Source of the DNA: Allacma fusca
Lineage: Eukaryota; Arthropoda; Collembola; Symphypleona; Sminthuridae
Direction: 5' to 3'
Length of the DNA: 64,000 nt
Assembly (NCBI GenBank): GCA_947179485.1
Contig: OX359247.1
Location: 28,496,801 to 28,560,800, forward strand
Shown: positions 1-13,485 of the stretch, one piece after another
Numbering within the stretch: the first letter of the stretch is position 1
How the letters are laid out: each line of letters begins with the position of its first letter
The notes under the pieces: generated by a model
Database searches by the model: none
What the model saw: only the letters and a program-made list of their open reading frames with translations
Told to the model about the DNA's origin: nothing
Position numbers and translations under genes: made by a program

Positions 1-2761
1 TATTTGTTTCTTGTATATGAATTTACCCATATCTATTGGTATGGATGACTGAAACATACTAGTATTTTTCATTTGTGAGTATACTTATACGTAGATACTT
101 ACACATACTTAGAATAATGTCTAGTATACATAAGTTTGTATAAATCGGCTCTACAGTATTTGCATCTTTGAACGTGACTTTGTCATGTGTGTGTATATTA
201 GATATATAAGTATCTATATGTCTGAGTGTACCTATATACAATTGTAAGTATAGTTCGAGTGCTATAATGCAGGCATGAGGTCCTGATGTATGTCCACATA
301 ATAATGTGGGGAGGGGTACCTCTATGTGATGTTGAGAAGACGCAAGTACGTGTATTTAGTGCATATCTATGAGCGTGTGGTGTAAGTTGTTCCGACAGTT
401 TGAGTTGCTTCATAGGAGCAGAGTTAGTTGCGGGAGTTGCTGTATAAATATATATACTTATGTATGTATAGATATATCTATGTAGATATATCTATTGTCA
501 AGTGTATTACTAAACTATGGAGGATTCGCTTATAGTGAGGAGACGTACAAGTGCATACATGGGAGAGATGGGAAGAAGATGGGGGAATGGAATAATAGAC
601 TTAGGTTGGAGTAGTATCGGGTGTTTACTCAACGCACCAACTCCTTCGCCTTTTGTACTTTATTTTTGTCGAATGAATTGAATGGACTCCAGCTCGGATG
701 TATATAGTAGTTCTGTAATATTCTTCACTTCTAGAGACTATTACCCGGCATATATTTTCTCCTGTCACTATTATCCGATAAAGCCTTTGACTCAAACTGA
801 TGCTTTGACTTGTTATGGCAACATATGTTGTAGTCAGAGACTACATACTACATACAGTGGTGGTAGTCACATGGTAGGTAGCTTGAGCCGTAATAGAATT
901 TGGGAATTTGTTATGACGTGCATGGAAGGCAGGCTGTTACATGCCTACACATACATACAAACATACATACATACATAGGCTATCTACAGTCCTAGTCCTT
1001 CTGTGGTATAGTGATTTGTATTCAGTTACGAATTTGAATGAATAGCCAACTTGGTCGTTCCCAATGTTTTTCCTCACTCACTAGATATGTCTAGGGGTTG
1101 GGAGTAATCTGGAGGAAAAATGTGATTTTGAAGAATTTCATTGTGCTCAACTGGCTATTGTGTGTTTGGAAACAATGGGAAGTTCATACGGTGAAGTTGT
1201 AAGCAAACGATATGCGATTTCTGTCTTGATGGACAAGTAAATATTATTATGCATTAGACGATTGCTTTAAATAGGTAACGACTCGGGTCTATATTAAAAC
1301 TACTAGAGGATATGTCAAGTATGATACCACAGTGTCTGTCAGGATTATTCAAAGTTCTGCATATACACTAGTACTACTATTTGAAAGAAAACAAAAGTCT
1401 TTTCTTCTCTCTCTCTCTCTCTCTCAGTTCGAGACGAAATTCTATCGCGGCTTTGTTATTCGTGTCTTTTCCCTGCTTTTGCTTGTTCGCATATACATAT
1501 AAACTTTTGAATTTTCTACCAGAAATGTAAACATTATTTTCAAATGGGTAAAGCTACACGTCCATGTGTATCTGCAGTACTTATGCACAAAGTTCCATTA
1601 CAAATATAGACGTGGTATTACATAGTTTCCTATAGTATTGTATATAGTAGATTTGAGTAAATACATCGAGGAGTTATATGGAGGGTTTGCTGGTATTGGC
1701 ATGGATATATATAATATATTTGTGTGTATTTATATACAGTTACATTGCATACAGCTTCTCCAGCATATCAGGGAGAAGGATATCTTAGTATTTGAGAACC
1801 TACATAAGTAGATATGTAGATATGTATGTAGTGTAGCTGAAACTGCTCAAATTACATTGTGTGTTATTGTAAGAGGGTTGGATGCATTTGAAGGCCTGAG
1901 GGAAAATTCTACAAATAATCTAGGATTTTAATAACTGACTTTATTGGACAGTAGGAAGACAGTTTATTTGTTCATTTCATCATATAGATTTCACTGATTC
2001 TCTTCTCTATCCCTGGGTTTTGTTGTGTCCTAACAAACAAAGTGGATTCCCCCGGACTTGTTTGTTTTCTCTCCCTACAAATATGTACGTATAAATATTG
2101 TAACGTTGAAATATCCTGATGGAGACCTGTACATACATACATACATAGAGTTAAAGTTCAAGATTATATCTCTTGTTAGATATTTTGTGAATATTACATG
2201 AATACGATGCATGGTCCGGAACTAAATACAAGGAAGTATTTAATGTTTTGCGGGGAGTTTGGGAATTGCGATGGAGTTTGGGCTTACATGTATTACGTAA
2301 CTATGTGCACATGGCTGTGTTTGGTCTTAGGGATGTTCTTACGTTTTTATTGTGTAATGTAGTTGTAACTATGCACTCCTAGCATTTTACCAGTGCTTCA
2401 GCTCTCGGACTATAATTTTTTTATACAGCCATTTTGAAATAATTGCATTAGAGGGCCGGTAAGGAATTCCCAACGGGGCGGGATAATCTTATGTGAAAAC
2501 GTTTGAGAGGCAAGGATGACATTCATGTAAGGATTCTAGCTGAGGAAGTATTATGATTACTATTTATCTAATATCTCTAGGCATTATTCAAAGATAGATT
2601 GCGAGAGGGTTTTCCGTATAGGAGCCCATATTGTTCCTTATTACTACTAAATCCTGAAATGTGCGTATGCAGTTGTACATAATTACCACATAGTCATGTA
2701 TGTACGGATACTGGAAGTTTAGCCGGGGTATTTGAACAAACTACATTTTAGATAGATACAT

Positions 2762-2778
2762 TCTCTCTCTCTCTCGAA

Positions 2779-2809
<31 letters not shown>
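2762..2809. repeat. Adjacent CT and GA tracts, hairpin-forming
   Basis: A 14-base CT tract (2762-2775), an 8-base spacer, then a GA tract (2784-2809). The two are complementary and can fold back on each other. Confidence 0.9.
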
Positions 2810-2816
<7 letters not shown>

Positions 2817-3218
2817 GAGTAAGATGTGTTTTGTGATGTGAGAAAGTTTACTGTAACGTTAACTGGAGTGCAGTATGTATCTTACTAAATATTGTGTGTA
2901 TAGCTATAGGGGCATGGGTGCTTGTTAGTAGGTATTTATGTATGTATGTATGTGCAGATGAACTTGTATATGTATGAAGGGAATAAGGAAAGGGATGGTA
3001 GGAGAACGGAACTTGGAGTTTTGAAGTATGTGCAGTTTCAGTATGTTTGCCCATGTTGTTGGGTGTATTTTGACTCGGGATGGTTGTTGAAGACTACTAT
3101 CATACAGGGATTTCTCTGAAGAGCGTCTGAGGAAAGGATGGATGAAAATGGAAGGGCAAGTTTACTCATTAAGACTTATCTCAAGGGAGAGTTGTAGGAA
3201 ATCCAATATTACTTATCT

Positions 3219-3219
3219 A

Positions 3220-3266
<47 letters not shown>

Positions 3267-3275
3267 GTGTGTGGG
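3219..3275. repeat. GT microsatellite with TATG interruption
   Basis: Nearly uninterrupted TG repeats, broken by a short TATG run. Confidence 0.95.
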
Positions 3276-5097
3276 AGTGCGTGTATGTATAAATAAGTAT
3301 ATTCCCAAGTTGAGTGTAGTTCTTTCTCTTGCCATTACTATTGCGTGGATAGTTGGTTGGGCCCTGGCACTGGGAAGGTCTTGGGATATGGTCATACATA
3401 ATAAGAGGATTGCAATGCTACACAGTACAGTGGATATCTTCCTCCTCGTTCAAACTACTTTTTAGCATTTAGGGCATCCTTTTAGCATGGGATGGGTTTG
3501 CTACTTTTCTGCTAACACACGGGTAACTTCCCTAACTGTATCTATACACTGGTTTATAATATGTACACCAGTGCTCTCGATTTAACTATTCAAGGCCTTG
3601 AAAAATGTTAAGCTGAGTTAGTATACACAGATATGCACATATATAAATAGAGTGTGTGTGGACCTATGTACATATGTGTGGGGGTGGTATGTATTTATCT
3701 GTGGAGATGGGACAAGGCACCTATGTATGTATGTATGTATGCTACTAATATCTATCTCAACACAAGTAATGTACTTTGGGAGTTGGAGAATCTGAAAATC
3801 TTTATTGCATATTTATGTACTTCCCGGCGATTTCGGAGCTTCAACTCTTCTACTAAAGGCATATGACGGGAGTTGTTTACTGCTACACGGGTCTTCTCCG
3901 ATGGTAGTTGGAGAATATTTAACCCTTTTAGACCTTCTCTCTCTCTCTCTCTCTCTCCCCCTCTTCCTCTAGCTAGAGTTTCCTGCATCTTCCTTGCTCT
4001 TCGTTCAATATACTAGTTACTTGACACACGCGGAATGTAGGTTAGGTTACGTTTATTGTTTTCTTTGCATAGTATGTATGTATACACATTACACCAGGAA
4101 GCACTACCATTCTGCAGATATTTATGCACGCTGGTTGCTCGTACAAGTGTAAAAAAACTTTGATATGTATGTACATATCTGTGTATTATGTGGGGTATGT
4201 GCTAAGGATCTATCATATGGTGTACATATGTATGTATGTAGGCTGGCTGTCTCAGGATTTTCTTGAGAATTATGGACCCGTCTTTTACCTTACATAATTA
4301 CAACTAGACTCCCTGCCTGTCATTTACTGCTACCTTGACTTAAGTGGGGAGATATATAGGACTTTTCAGGATCCCAACAATGCATAGGTTACAGAATGGC
4401 TAATGGCTCTGTTTAATCTCTGTGTTTTGCGATTTCATTGGATTTCCTATAAATGTAGATACATACATATAATTATATCTATCCCAGCATGAGGGAAGGG
4501 GCTACAGTTTTATTAAGTGTAGCCACTGGTGTTATTGTCAAGTGCTTGTAATGAATCCTTGGTAATTTCGGGTATATAAATAGATAGTTGTACGTGCAGT
4601 ATAAAGATAACAGTTAAAGTTTGTATTGTTCCAAATTGGAGTCAACAGATTCAGTCGGATGGAGCTTCTATATTTGTTTACTTATTGCTCCATATAGTTT
4701 TATTCTCTATGATGTGTGCACGTATGTATGTATCTATGTATGTATGTATGTACATATATTCTCTTATATGTTGCTTGGAAGTAGGAAGGGCTCTTAAATG
4801 CTCTTAGACAAGTGTGGGGATAGATATATATTTGATTATGTATGCCTGTTGGGAGGAGTTGGTCGAGCTGAGTGTCTGGATAATGGTGGGAGCTGTAATA
4901 AAAATTTGCATAATTATCTAATGCTTAGCAGTGGGAGAGAAGAGGAAATGTGGCCATTCACGCAGTTCCTGTAATGGTTATAGTATTTAGATGAGCGGGA
5001 TCGTTGTGGGAATTACTCTTCTTTCTTATGATTCTTGTCAGAGATTTTTGACTGGATTTTTCCCTCATCTCTGATGCTCTATCTAGCCTTTCCTCGA

Positions 5098-5099
<2 letters not shown>

Positions 5100-5169
<70 letters not shown>
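5100..5169. repeat. CT microsatellite, about 35 units
   Basis: Pure CT over 70 bases, the longest uninterrupted CT tract in the window. Confidence 0.97.
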
Positions 5170-5172
<3 letters not shown>

Positions 5173-6663
5173 CTTGTACTTACATACAATCATTTTCTTT
5201 CACAAATATATATCTACATAACTCATGTATCAAGTATTTAACAAATTACTTATACTAGGATACTAATTACTATTCATTGCCCTTCTCTCCACGCCTATTT
5301 ACCTTTTATGTACTGTGTGGCGGGGGATTCTTGGATTGAATGGATCAACGAGGAGTATTTGTGAGATTTGATTGAATTTGCCACTGCCACTGACTATAGA
5401 TATATATTTATATAATTATGTATACATTTAAATATACTTACATACATACATACATATATACCTACATTTCGTGCAGGATTTAAATTGCTAATTACTTGCA
5501 TACAATTTGTTCCATTAATTTAAGACTAAATTGTATGAATAATTAAGGTTGGCGTGAGTGTATGCACTAGAGTCTGACTTGCTCCATGTTATAACTCCTC
5601 GCACTCTTTTGATTATAAAATAGTGTGAGGGTACAGTAAAAGTTGGTAGAATTTATTTCCGGATTTACAGTGCTAGTGTATTTAACATATGTACATACAT
5701 AAGGTACAATTTTGTAACTACATATGACAGCGTAACAACTTCATATATGAGAGTGTAGTTTTATAATTGAATCCTGTACATTTAAGGAAGGGGGAGCTAT
5801 AAAATGTATTTTTGGGAGCAGTTGCTGTCGGTATTTTACTTTCCCTCTGTAGTAAAGTCTATATAGAGAATAGTATTTGAGTGTAAAATCCTGTGAGAAT
5901 TAGGATTGAAGTAGTAAAAACTACTGTCGAGAAAAGTTGAAAATGAAAACAACAACTGGGTTGGTGGTGCTGTACAGTGGAAGTGGGGGGAAGGGAAAAG
6001 TTGACTAAAAGTGTAATTATAATATGTACACATATGCATGGAGGACTGGTAGTTTTGTATGTGAACTCAAGTTGTTTTTTAAGGGCTTGAAGAAGAATAA
6101 TTATCAGCGTCAAGTGTAGCTGCCTCTTGGTTTTACGTGGTGGTGGTTGGTGGTGGGTCGGTGGAATTGAGTTGAGTTCCAGAGTTGTACAGGAGACAAG
6201 AATTTCGTGGGAGGAATGGTAGTCGGAAAAAGAAGAAATGAGTGCGCTTTGACGTGTACTCTTCTGATTGTATGTGTTTTTAGCCTTCTTCCATGATGTC
6301 ATGGTAGGGGTGTGAGTATACATATATACATACATATGTACGAGTAGTTAATGTAATATCTATATATCTAGTATCTATCTATAATATATCCTACTTTTAT
6401 AAGTAAGGGCAGACTGCGGACTGGATCTCGGGGAAGGTTTGTGCGGACATTATTCCATCGTAAAGTGCACACTACAACTTGGTGATTAATGGTTCATTTT
6501 AATTAAGATTGGGATTAGGCAGGAGCGCAGACGGGACAACTGATTACGTTTTACATGGTCACAGTTTGCTGTGGCACTTTTAAACTCCAAACTATACACA
6601 GCATCATTCTAGTAAAAAGAGAGCTGGTGAGAGGGAAACGTTCTATTAGAAATTGTCGGTTTG

Positions 6664-6667
<4 letters not shown>

Positions 6668-6732
<65 letters not shown>

Positions 6733-6733
6733 A
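6668..6733. repeat. Compound CT then CA microsatellite
   Basis: About 50 bases of CT passing directly into seven CA units. Confidence 0.95.
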
Positions 6734-7437
6734 ACACTCACTCACTCTCCCTCTCTCTCTAGCTCTGTGGGTAGATTTACCGTAGAATCGTGTTATTTTT
6801 TATGTGCTGTTGTTGTTTTTGTTAGTGTAATAAGTACTTGAGAGTGTGTGTAGTGTGTATAGCTTCCTTCCTTCCTCCCTCCCTCCATTTGCATGAGAAT
6901 CCTGTCAAAGACATGTGACTATAATATGGGGTTAGCCTTTCCTCTCTTCAAAACTTACTAACTGCATTTTACTGTTTATACAGTCGATCCAAGACTTTTC
7001 CGATGGTGTGTTTACTATTACGTGTGCACATCATATATGTAGCTTTAAAACTTTAATGCTAGTACAGTATATCCCCCTCTCGGTGTTTACGCTCTGTTCC
7101 TTGATACTATGGTATCTATGTATGTATGTATGTACGTATAAAACTGACAGTAGTTTTTCCAATATTCACATTTTTCCTTGTGTATATCCTAAAATGTGTG
7201 CTTGTATACGTACCTATTGGCAGCAGAGTAGTAGTAGTAGATTGGGTGAAGTGTGCATTTGATTATAGGGAGTATAGAGAGCCAGGAACTACAGGGATTC
7301 TATAAGTTGTATGTGTTTTTAAGTTTTCGGAAACTACGAGACTGGGAAGAGCGACGTGAAAGGCGTACTAATGTAAAGCAAACGTTGGAATTGAAGATGA
7401 AGAGAGAGAGAGAGAGCGACAGAGACAGAGAGGGAAA

Positions 7438-7443
<6 letters not shown>

Positions 7444-7487
<44 letters not shown>
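7444..7487. repeat. GA microsatellite, 22 units
   Basis: Pure GA, preceded by an imperfect GA-rich stretch from about 7399. Confidence 0.95.
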
Positions 7488-7489
<2 letters not shown>

Positions 7490-8273
7490 CGAGTGAAGTA
7501 TGTGATTTAGTACGAAGTTGGTGTTTTGAAATGATTTTCTTTCTAGATTCACTTGCAGGATGTGCGGAATGAGTTTTAATTGCAAGATCTCATCAATATT
7601 GAAATTTATTTCTTGGAGTTAACCCTTAGAAGGTCTTTCATCACAAATCTTTCATTTGCGACTTGTGATCTAGGACTGCGTGTCGGTGCGGGAAGAAGAT
7701 TTCAGAGGAATAATTTATCAAAGTGTAATCGAGAGACAAATTATGTTACATTTAAGTGTAACGTATTTATTCTTTTAGTGGTGGTTCCTGGAGACTCTTG
7801 CCATGCAATTATATTTTATCTTTGGGGAAATAAAAGGAGCTTATAGTTTTAAGTAAAGAGTGAAGTGTACGAGCACTTTGATTTGCGTTTATGGAGGGAG
7901 GAAAAGTAACTTGTGAAATAGTCACGTTAAATGCCCTTCCCTGGAAAAGTGTACTCATGTGTACAAGACTTAATTAAAGAGACTCGACAAGTATGTACAT
8001 ATGTATCTCATGGGTGTAAGAACATGGAAGTACATAAATGAGAGTGTGGTTGTGTGGAAGGAAAAGTAAAAAGAAAATTAGGGGAGGTCACGGCCGATTT
8101 ATTGTGTTGATGAGCTGGTGTCATTTTTTCCATTTCGTACAGGTTTTTTCACTCACTAGTCAGTAGTGCTAGTACTGGAGGTTCTCAGATGGTAAACTGC
8201 ACTAATGCACTGTGGTTTTCCCTATGTACATTTTCTTGGAAGATCTAAATTTAGGTGAAGAGACTCCTAGGAC

Positions 8274-8298
8274 GTGTGTGTGTGTGTGTGTGTGTGTA
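8274..8298. repeat. GT microsatellite
   Basis: About twelve GT units. Confidence 0.9.
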
Positions 8299-10567
8299 TG
8301 TGTCTGTGTCTGTCTGTGTTGTATGAGAGCGGAGGAAAACGAGTGTGAATGAAAGTAATTTACTTTGAAGGCAAGGATGACGACGGAGAGATGATGAAGT
8401 AGGTAGATGATTCGGAATAAGAAGAAATAGAAGAAAGACCTGTGTATTTAGCTTAACTTTGTTGGTATGTACATACATACATCAGTACCTAAGTGTGAGG
8501 ACGTGGACTCTGTGTATATATTTATCCCTGTATGTGCATGGTATGTATGTATTATGTGCGTCTAGCTGTACTGCAATTTATGTAACTCATATATTGTAAT
8601 ACATACATATGTCCAGCTTGAATTTCCTTTCCAGACCAGAGGTGGATAATGAAGTTGATGATTTCTATGCTGGACCCGTCTCTGGAAATCTGTATTGCAT
8701 AGAAATTGTACTGCCTTATTATTTTTATGTATAAGTAGATACACATAGCTATACATAAATAGGTAAATATATATAAACGCTTAATATGTGTATGGACTTT
8801 GCTCGTTAGACATTGGAAGCGTGGAGATGAGCATACTGTCTACACATGTTTTTAAAAGCGTATGTAATCTCGTAAATGTATGTACCTGTCCTTTGAGCCC
8901 AGTAGGTATCTCTCTATGTTATTGTATATACTTACTACTTTGTAATATGAGGTAACGGCGGTTCCTGGGAGATAAAATTCTAGAAATTGTTGTCCTGGGT
9001 TTCGGATTCTGGAAGATAAACAAGCAGGTTGTCGTCCATTTAGATTTGACATTTGAGGTCTTTTAGTTTTCAAATGTTTGTACGTGCTCACAAATATTAT
9101 TTGATTCTTTTTTTTTTTACGTATTGCTCTGAGCTCCGTCCTCACCATATGTTACACCATTTATTTGTCTCTGTGTTTAATGCTCGGGGTAGTCATATGT
9201 GTCATTGGGAGGACGGAGGGAAAGGGCCCCGACTGTTTATATACAGTACGTATGCATGTACATACATATGTGTGTATGTACGTGCATATGGATAGTCCCG
9301 TCTAGTATTGTTGTTGTTACAGTTTACAGAAGAATTTCTCCATGGGTTGAGATTACACGGGAAGACATTTAGGCAGATCTACGAGCGAGTTAGTGAGTGA
9401 GTGAGAGGATGGGATGGAGCAAGTCGAAAATGTTTACTGATTTGAGATTATTTTGTTGCATGTAAATGAAAGAGATGAGAGAAATAGTTAGGAATAAGAA
9501 GGAACAGCTTGCTTAGTTTTGACTGTTATGACAGTCCGTAGTATTTGTAGTTGTAGGTTTTTTTTTCTTCATGTATATATGTACCTATGTATGTGCGTAC
9601 TACTAGCAAAACATATACAATCACATGAAAACTGATGTGTTGCTTTATACCATGGTGTGGGATGACACATTTTAAAATCCGTAGATTTTGGCTGAGCAGT
9701 CAATAAAGATAAAGTTGTTACAATTCTTCATGTACACACATACATATGTACATACTTTTTTTTATTCATACTCTGAAACTGTGCTTACGGTGATATTACC
9801 AGCGTGTGTTTGACTTTACATGTGGAGTCTACTACGTGTGTAATTATGTGTAGATATATCTATAAAAGTGTATGTGTAGATATGTAGGAAGAGTAAAATG
9901 TATAGATACTTATTCCTTGCAGTTGAACGTGCTGTTCCTCTGTCTCTCTGTAGATACATATGTAAGGCCAGGGAGGGAAGGAGCAAAATGAAAATGAACG
10001 GTGAAGGATGAATTTGTCATGGTGGGAATGTATTTATATATGGTATGAGCAATAAGTTGTGCATTTTGTCCTCACAGTCCTCCCTGACAATATAGTTCTC
10101 TGTGAGTAAGTATATATGTACATAGATCCCTGTAACCAGGGAGGACCTATCTATGTGAGGCAGGAGACAGTGCAGTGTGGCTGTCTGTATCTAGCGTTGT
10201 ATGGAGTTTGGAGGTATCCGAGCCTCAACGTTGTTTCCCATTTGCACTTGCCATTGAGTTGCAATGGACTATAATCGAGTGACGGTTGAATTTGTGGCAA
10301 GGGCTGACTATCCAAGTTGGACTTTCGCAACTAGATAACATAAATACATGGCAAAGTGGAATGACAGGATGGTCGACAGCATATTATCCTTTTTATAAAA
10401 TGACATTTTGTCTCCGTTTTCTCCTCTCTTGACTATTTTCCTAGGAAGATATCTATACGTCTTCTTTAGGGCTCCTATAAGGATATCTCTGTATGTATTT
10501 AGTATTTACAGACAGAATATAATGGACGGTTTCGGGAGAGGATATTCTCGTCTCTTTTCTTTGCTTT

Positions 10568-10569
<2 letters not shown>

Positions 10570-10610
<41 letters not shown>
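10570..10610. repeat. CT microsatellite, about 20 units
   Basis: Pure CT. Confidence 0.95.
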
Positions 10611-10613
<3 letters not shown>

Positions 10614-11223
10614 CTTTTGTATGTGTCTTTCTCTGCCGCTGTCTCTCTGTGAAATAAATGTTGGAGACAGGGCGAATCTAATGATAAGTTACTTATCATC
10701 TTTCTGTAGCTAGATTTTGATATTGCTTTCCCCATAGATTCTTACTGTCCGTTTAGCCATTTTGGAATATAGATATTGTTCAGTCATGGAAGTAAAAGAG
10801 TATGTACGGGTATATAAGAAACAGGGGAAAAAAGTTGCAAGGAAAAGTTCGCGGAGGGTAAAATGCTGACGGGGAATTTTCTCCTAAAAAATGTAAATTA
10901 TTACATGATTATTCCTTCTCTCTTGCTCTTTCTCTTTTTTCTCTCTCTCTCTCTCTCTCTCTCTCCGTCTCTTTTTGTTTTTTATATACAGAATTTATTG
11001 ACTCTGTTCGGCTCGTTCAGTCTCTTTCTCTTTCATGTCTCTCTTGTGTATGATAAAATGGTTAGGCTCGGTATTCAATGTAATAAAATAATTGCATTAG
11101 AGTGAATCAAAGGATCCTCAACTTTTTGATTCGGAATCTTTTTTGAGATTTTAAGAGCTCATCCTGTCTCTCTATGCTCTGTCATTTTCAACGGGGGGAC
11201 CTATAGCTACATATGTATATACA

Positions 11224-11353
11224 TACATATCGATACATATCGTTCTATGTACATATCGATACATATCGTTCTATGTACATATCGATACATATCGTTCTAT
11301 GTACATATCGATACATATCGTTCTATGTACATATCGATACATATCGTTCTATG
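11224..11353. repeat. Minisatellite: five identical 26-bp units
   Basis: Five head-to-tail copies of a 26-base unit, from TACATATCGATAC to GTTCTATG, at 11224, 11250, 11276, 11302 and 11328, with no mismatch between copies, then a broken partial copy. Each unit contains the palindrome TATCGATA. Confidence 0.97.
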
Positions 11354-12030
11354 TACATATGGATCTGGAGACCCCTCCCGCTGTACGTCCCTCCTGCTGC
11401 TTTTCATTTTCTCCTTTTTTTTGGGGGTGTAGCTGTCGTGCTTGAGCATTGATTTGATTCCGTAATCATGAAAACTTCAAATGAAATATACTGTCAAGTG
11501 TTTCATTCCGCATCGGCGTCATGATGGATTTCCTCTGATTTTTCTCTCCTGTCTCAGTTCATTTTTTTTGTTAGCATTTTGCCTTTTCTTCTTTGGATCC
11601 TAAATTCATCAGTGGGAATGATCCGGGATTGACCTGTTTTAGACTATGTAGAGCCTACATCTGAATATTAATTGTCTGTGGACGATTGTGGATTGTGCAC
11701 ACATGAATGATAATCAGGTCTTTTTAATTTTGTATTAATTGTATAAAGAAAAATTATATACGTTTTTGTAGTCGACTCATGTACATGATCAGTGGGGGCT
11801 TTCACCTGACATGAATTGACATGTGTATAGAATCTATAATTACGTATGCACACAAATATTTATATATTATTACTTATATGTTTCACAGTGAGTGTACCCT
11901 ATGTACATCTACCAGTATATTATTTGATTGGGTAATACATGTAGTAGGACGTTTTATGACTTAATATAAAGCACAGGGGAAAGTGAACTAAAATTTTTGA
12001 AAATGAAATCCAAAGGGTTGTCGGAACAAT

Positions 12031-12060
12031 ACAGGAAAAATCCCCCTGGATTTTTCCTGT
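12031..12060. repeat. Perfect inverted repeat, 13-base arms, 4-base loop
   Basis: ACAGGAAAAATCC, loop CCCT, then its exact reverse complement GGATTTTTCCTGT. One G-T and one A-T pair extend the stem to 15. Confidence 0.97.
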
Positions 12061-12375
12061 GTGAAAATGCTGGCATGCACTCTTTTCTGCTTCTTTTGAC
12101 TCCGAGGTATGGTATGTATCGGATGAGTATGTACGTAGGATGTCTGGTTCCACATGGACTATTCCAAGTAATGTTATAAAGGAGGGATGATTGTATAAGG
12201 ACTGGTTTTGCAACGCATTCATTAGGAACATTAGCGATTAGTGTTTGTGTTTGCATTCGCAATCAGCATTAGTTGAGTGAGCACGTTTTTGTAGAGAATA
12301 AAACGCTGAGTTGTTATTTGCCGTATTGATTTTTCCATTAGAGACAGAGGAGAGAGCCAAGAATATATTAGATTG

Positions 12376-12377
<2 letters not shown>

Positions 12378-12426
<49 letters not shown>
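12378..12426. repeat. GT microsatellite, about 24 units
   Basis: Pure TG, followed by a degenerate TGT/TATG tail. Confidence 0.95.
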
Positions 12427-12429
<3 letters not shown>

Positions 12430-13041
12430 TTGTGTGTGTATGTATGTGAGGAGGTAGGAGAGATGGAGAAAACACTGATGAGAGACTGAGGGAAGGAAGG
12501 GGAGATAAAAAAAATTGAGAGTAAAGAGTAAAGCAAAGAACAATTTTTTCCTACGGAAAGTTTGTGTTAAATGCTCTAATGGCCGAAAAATTATTTGCTT
12601 CCTTTGGGTCTCCTCTTTCATGGAAATAATAGAGTGAGGGATGGCCTTGGTATTCCTTTTTTCTCCTGTGAATGATTGTTTTAATTTAGATACCTATGTT
12701 AGATCTCTGATATATTTACTCTGTCTGTAGGTCCAATGTATTCTCTACATGCCACCATAGAGTCTACTGGTTTCGTTCCTTAACCTACTTTCCTGTGTGG
12801 TAATTACTACATTTACAGCTATGGTGCTCCTGGTGTGTGTGTGTGTGTGTGTGTAAAGATATGTGTAATTATATCTATGTATAGATACTACTAGCTGACT
12901 CCCGGGTCTAAGTTAAGTATTGAGTGAAGATTAAGGTAGGTTTTCGGCTCAGTGGGTTTGTAAACATATGTTCATCAAGTAAACCCCAGGAGCTTCGTGA
13001 AAGCTAGGGCTCTCAAGTGTTTTATCTTGAAGGAAAATAGT

Positions 13042-13065
13042 ATATATATAATTAATTATATATAT
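13042..13065. repeat. 24-bp perfect AT palindrome
   Basis: Symmetric around TTAA at 13052-13055, made only of A and T. Confidence 0.9.
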
Positions 13066-13448
13066 GTGTGTGTGTGTAAGAGTTTTTTGACATATTGAAA
13101 GTAAAAGGGGTATAGAAATGATGAGTTTGAAAGAAATTGAGTGAATATGGAAAAGGAGGAGGAAGCACCACTACATTGCATGATCCTTGTTTGTTTGCTA
13201 TTGAAAAGCAAGGAGGAGGTTGTGAAGGTATAAGTGTGCATTTAGTGTATTTATTTATGTATTTCAAGGGATGTACGATGTACATTGCCGAGATCAATTA
13301 GCTCCAAACATGCTCGCCTGTTCACATCACATAAAGTGCGTCTATTTAAATGTGCACATTACTGTGGATGGATTGATATGTGGCTAGACGTGTCTACTAC
13401 TACAGTACCCTCGATCTTGAGAACGTCTGTTGGTTTGTTAGCTTATTT

Positions 13449-13449
<1 letters not shown>

Positions 13450-13480
<31 letters not shown>
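13450..13480. repeat. GA microsatellite
   Basis: About 15 pure AG units. Confidence 0.95.

Positions 13481-13485
<5 letters not shown>

Noticed and set aside
5035..5241. Ser-Leu rich ORF, and similar ones at 6555, 7253, 10408, 20161, 29147 and 35131
   Set aside because: They are translations of CT/GA microsatellites, which have no stop codons in several frames.
11224..11353. CRISPR-like array
   Set aside because: Units are directly adjacent and identical with no unique spacers, and the sequence is eukaryotic.
11213..11452. Repetitive 'YRSMYISIHIV'-type protein
   Set aside because: It is produced by the 26-bp minisatellite; the unit is not a multiple of three, so the frame cycles without coding meaning.
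12231..12621. Minus-strand His/Thr-rich ORFs over the GT tract (also 3213-3399, 8251-8478, 33728-34090)
   Set aside because: They read GT microsatellites as CA/CAC codons; the flanks are not coding-like.
13285..13470. Coding-like frame before a GA tract at 13.3 kb
   Set aside because: No good donor or acceptor pair in frame, and it runs into the microsatellite.
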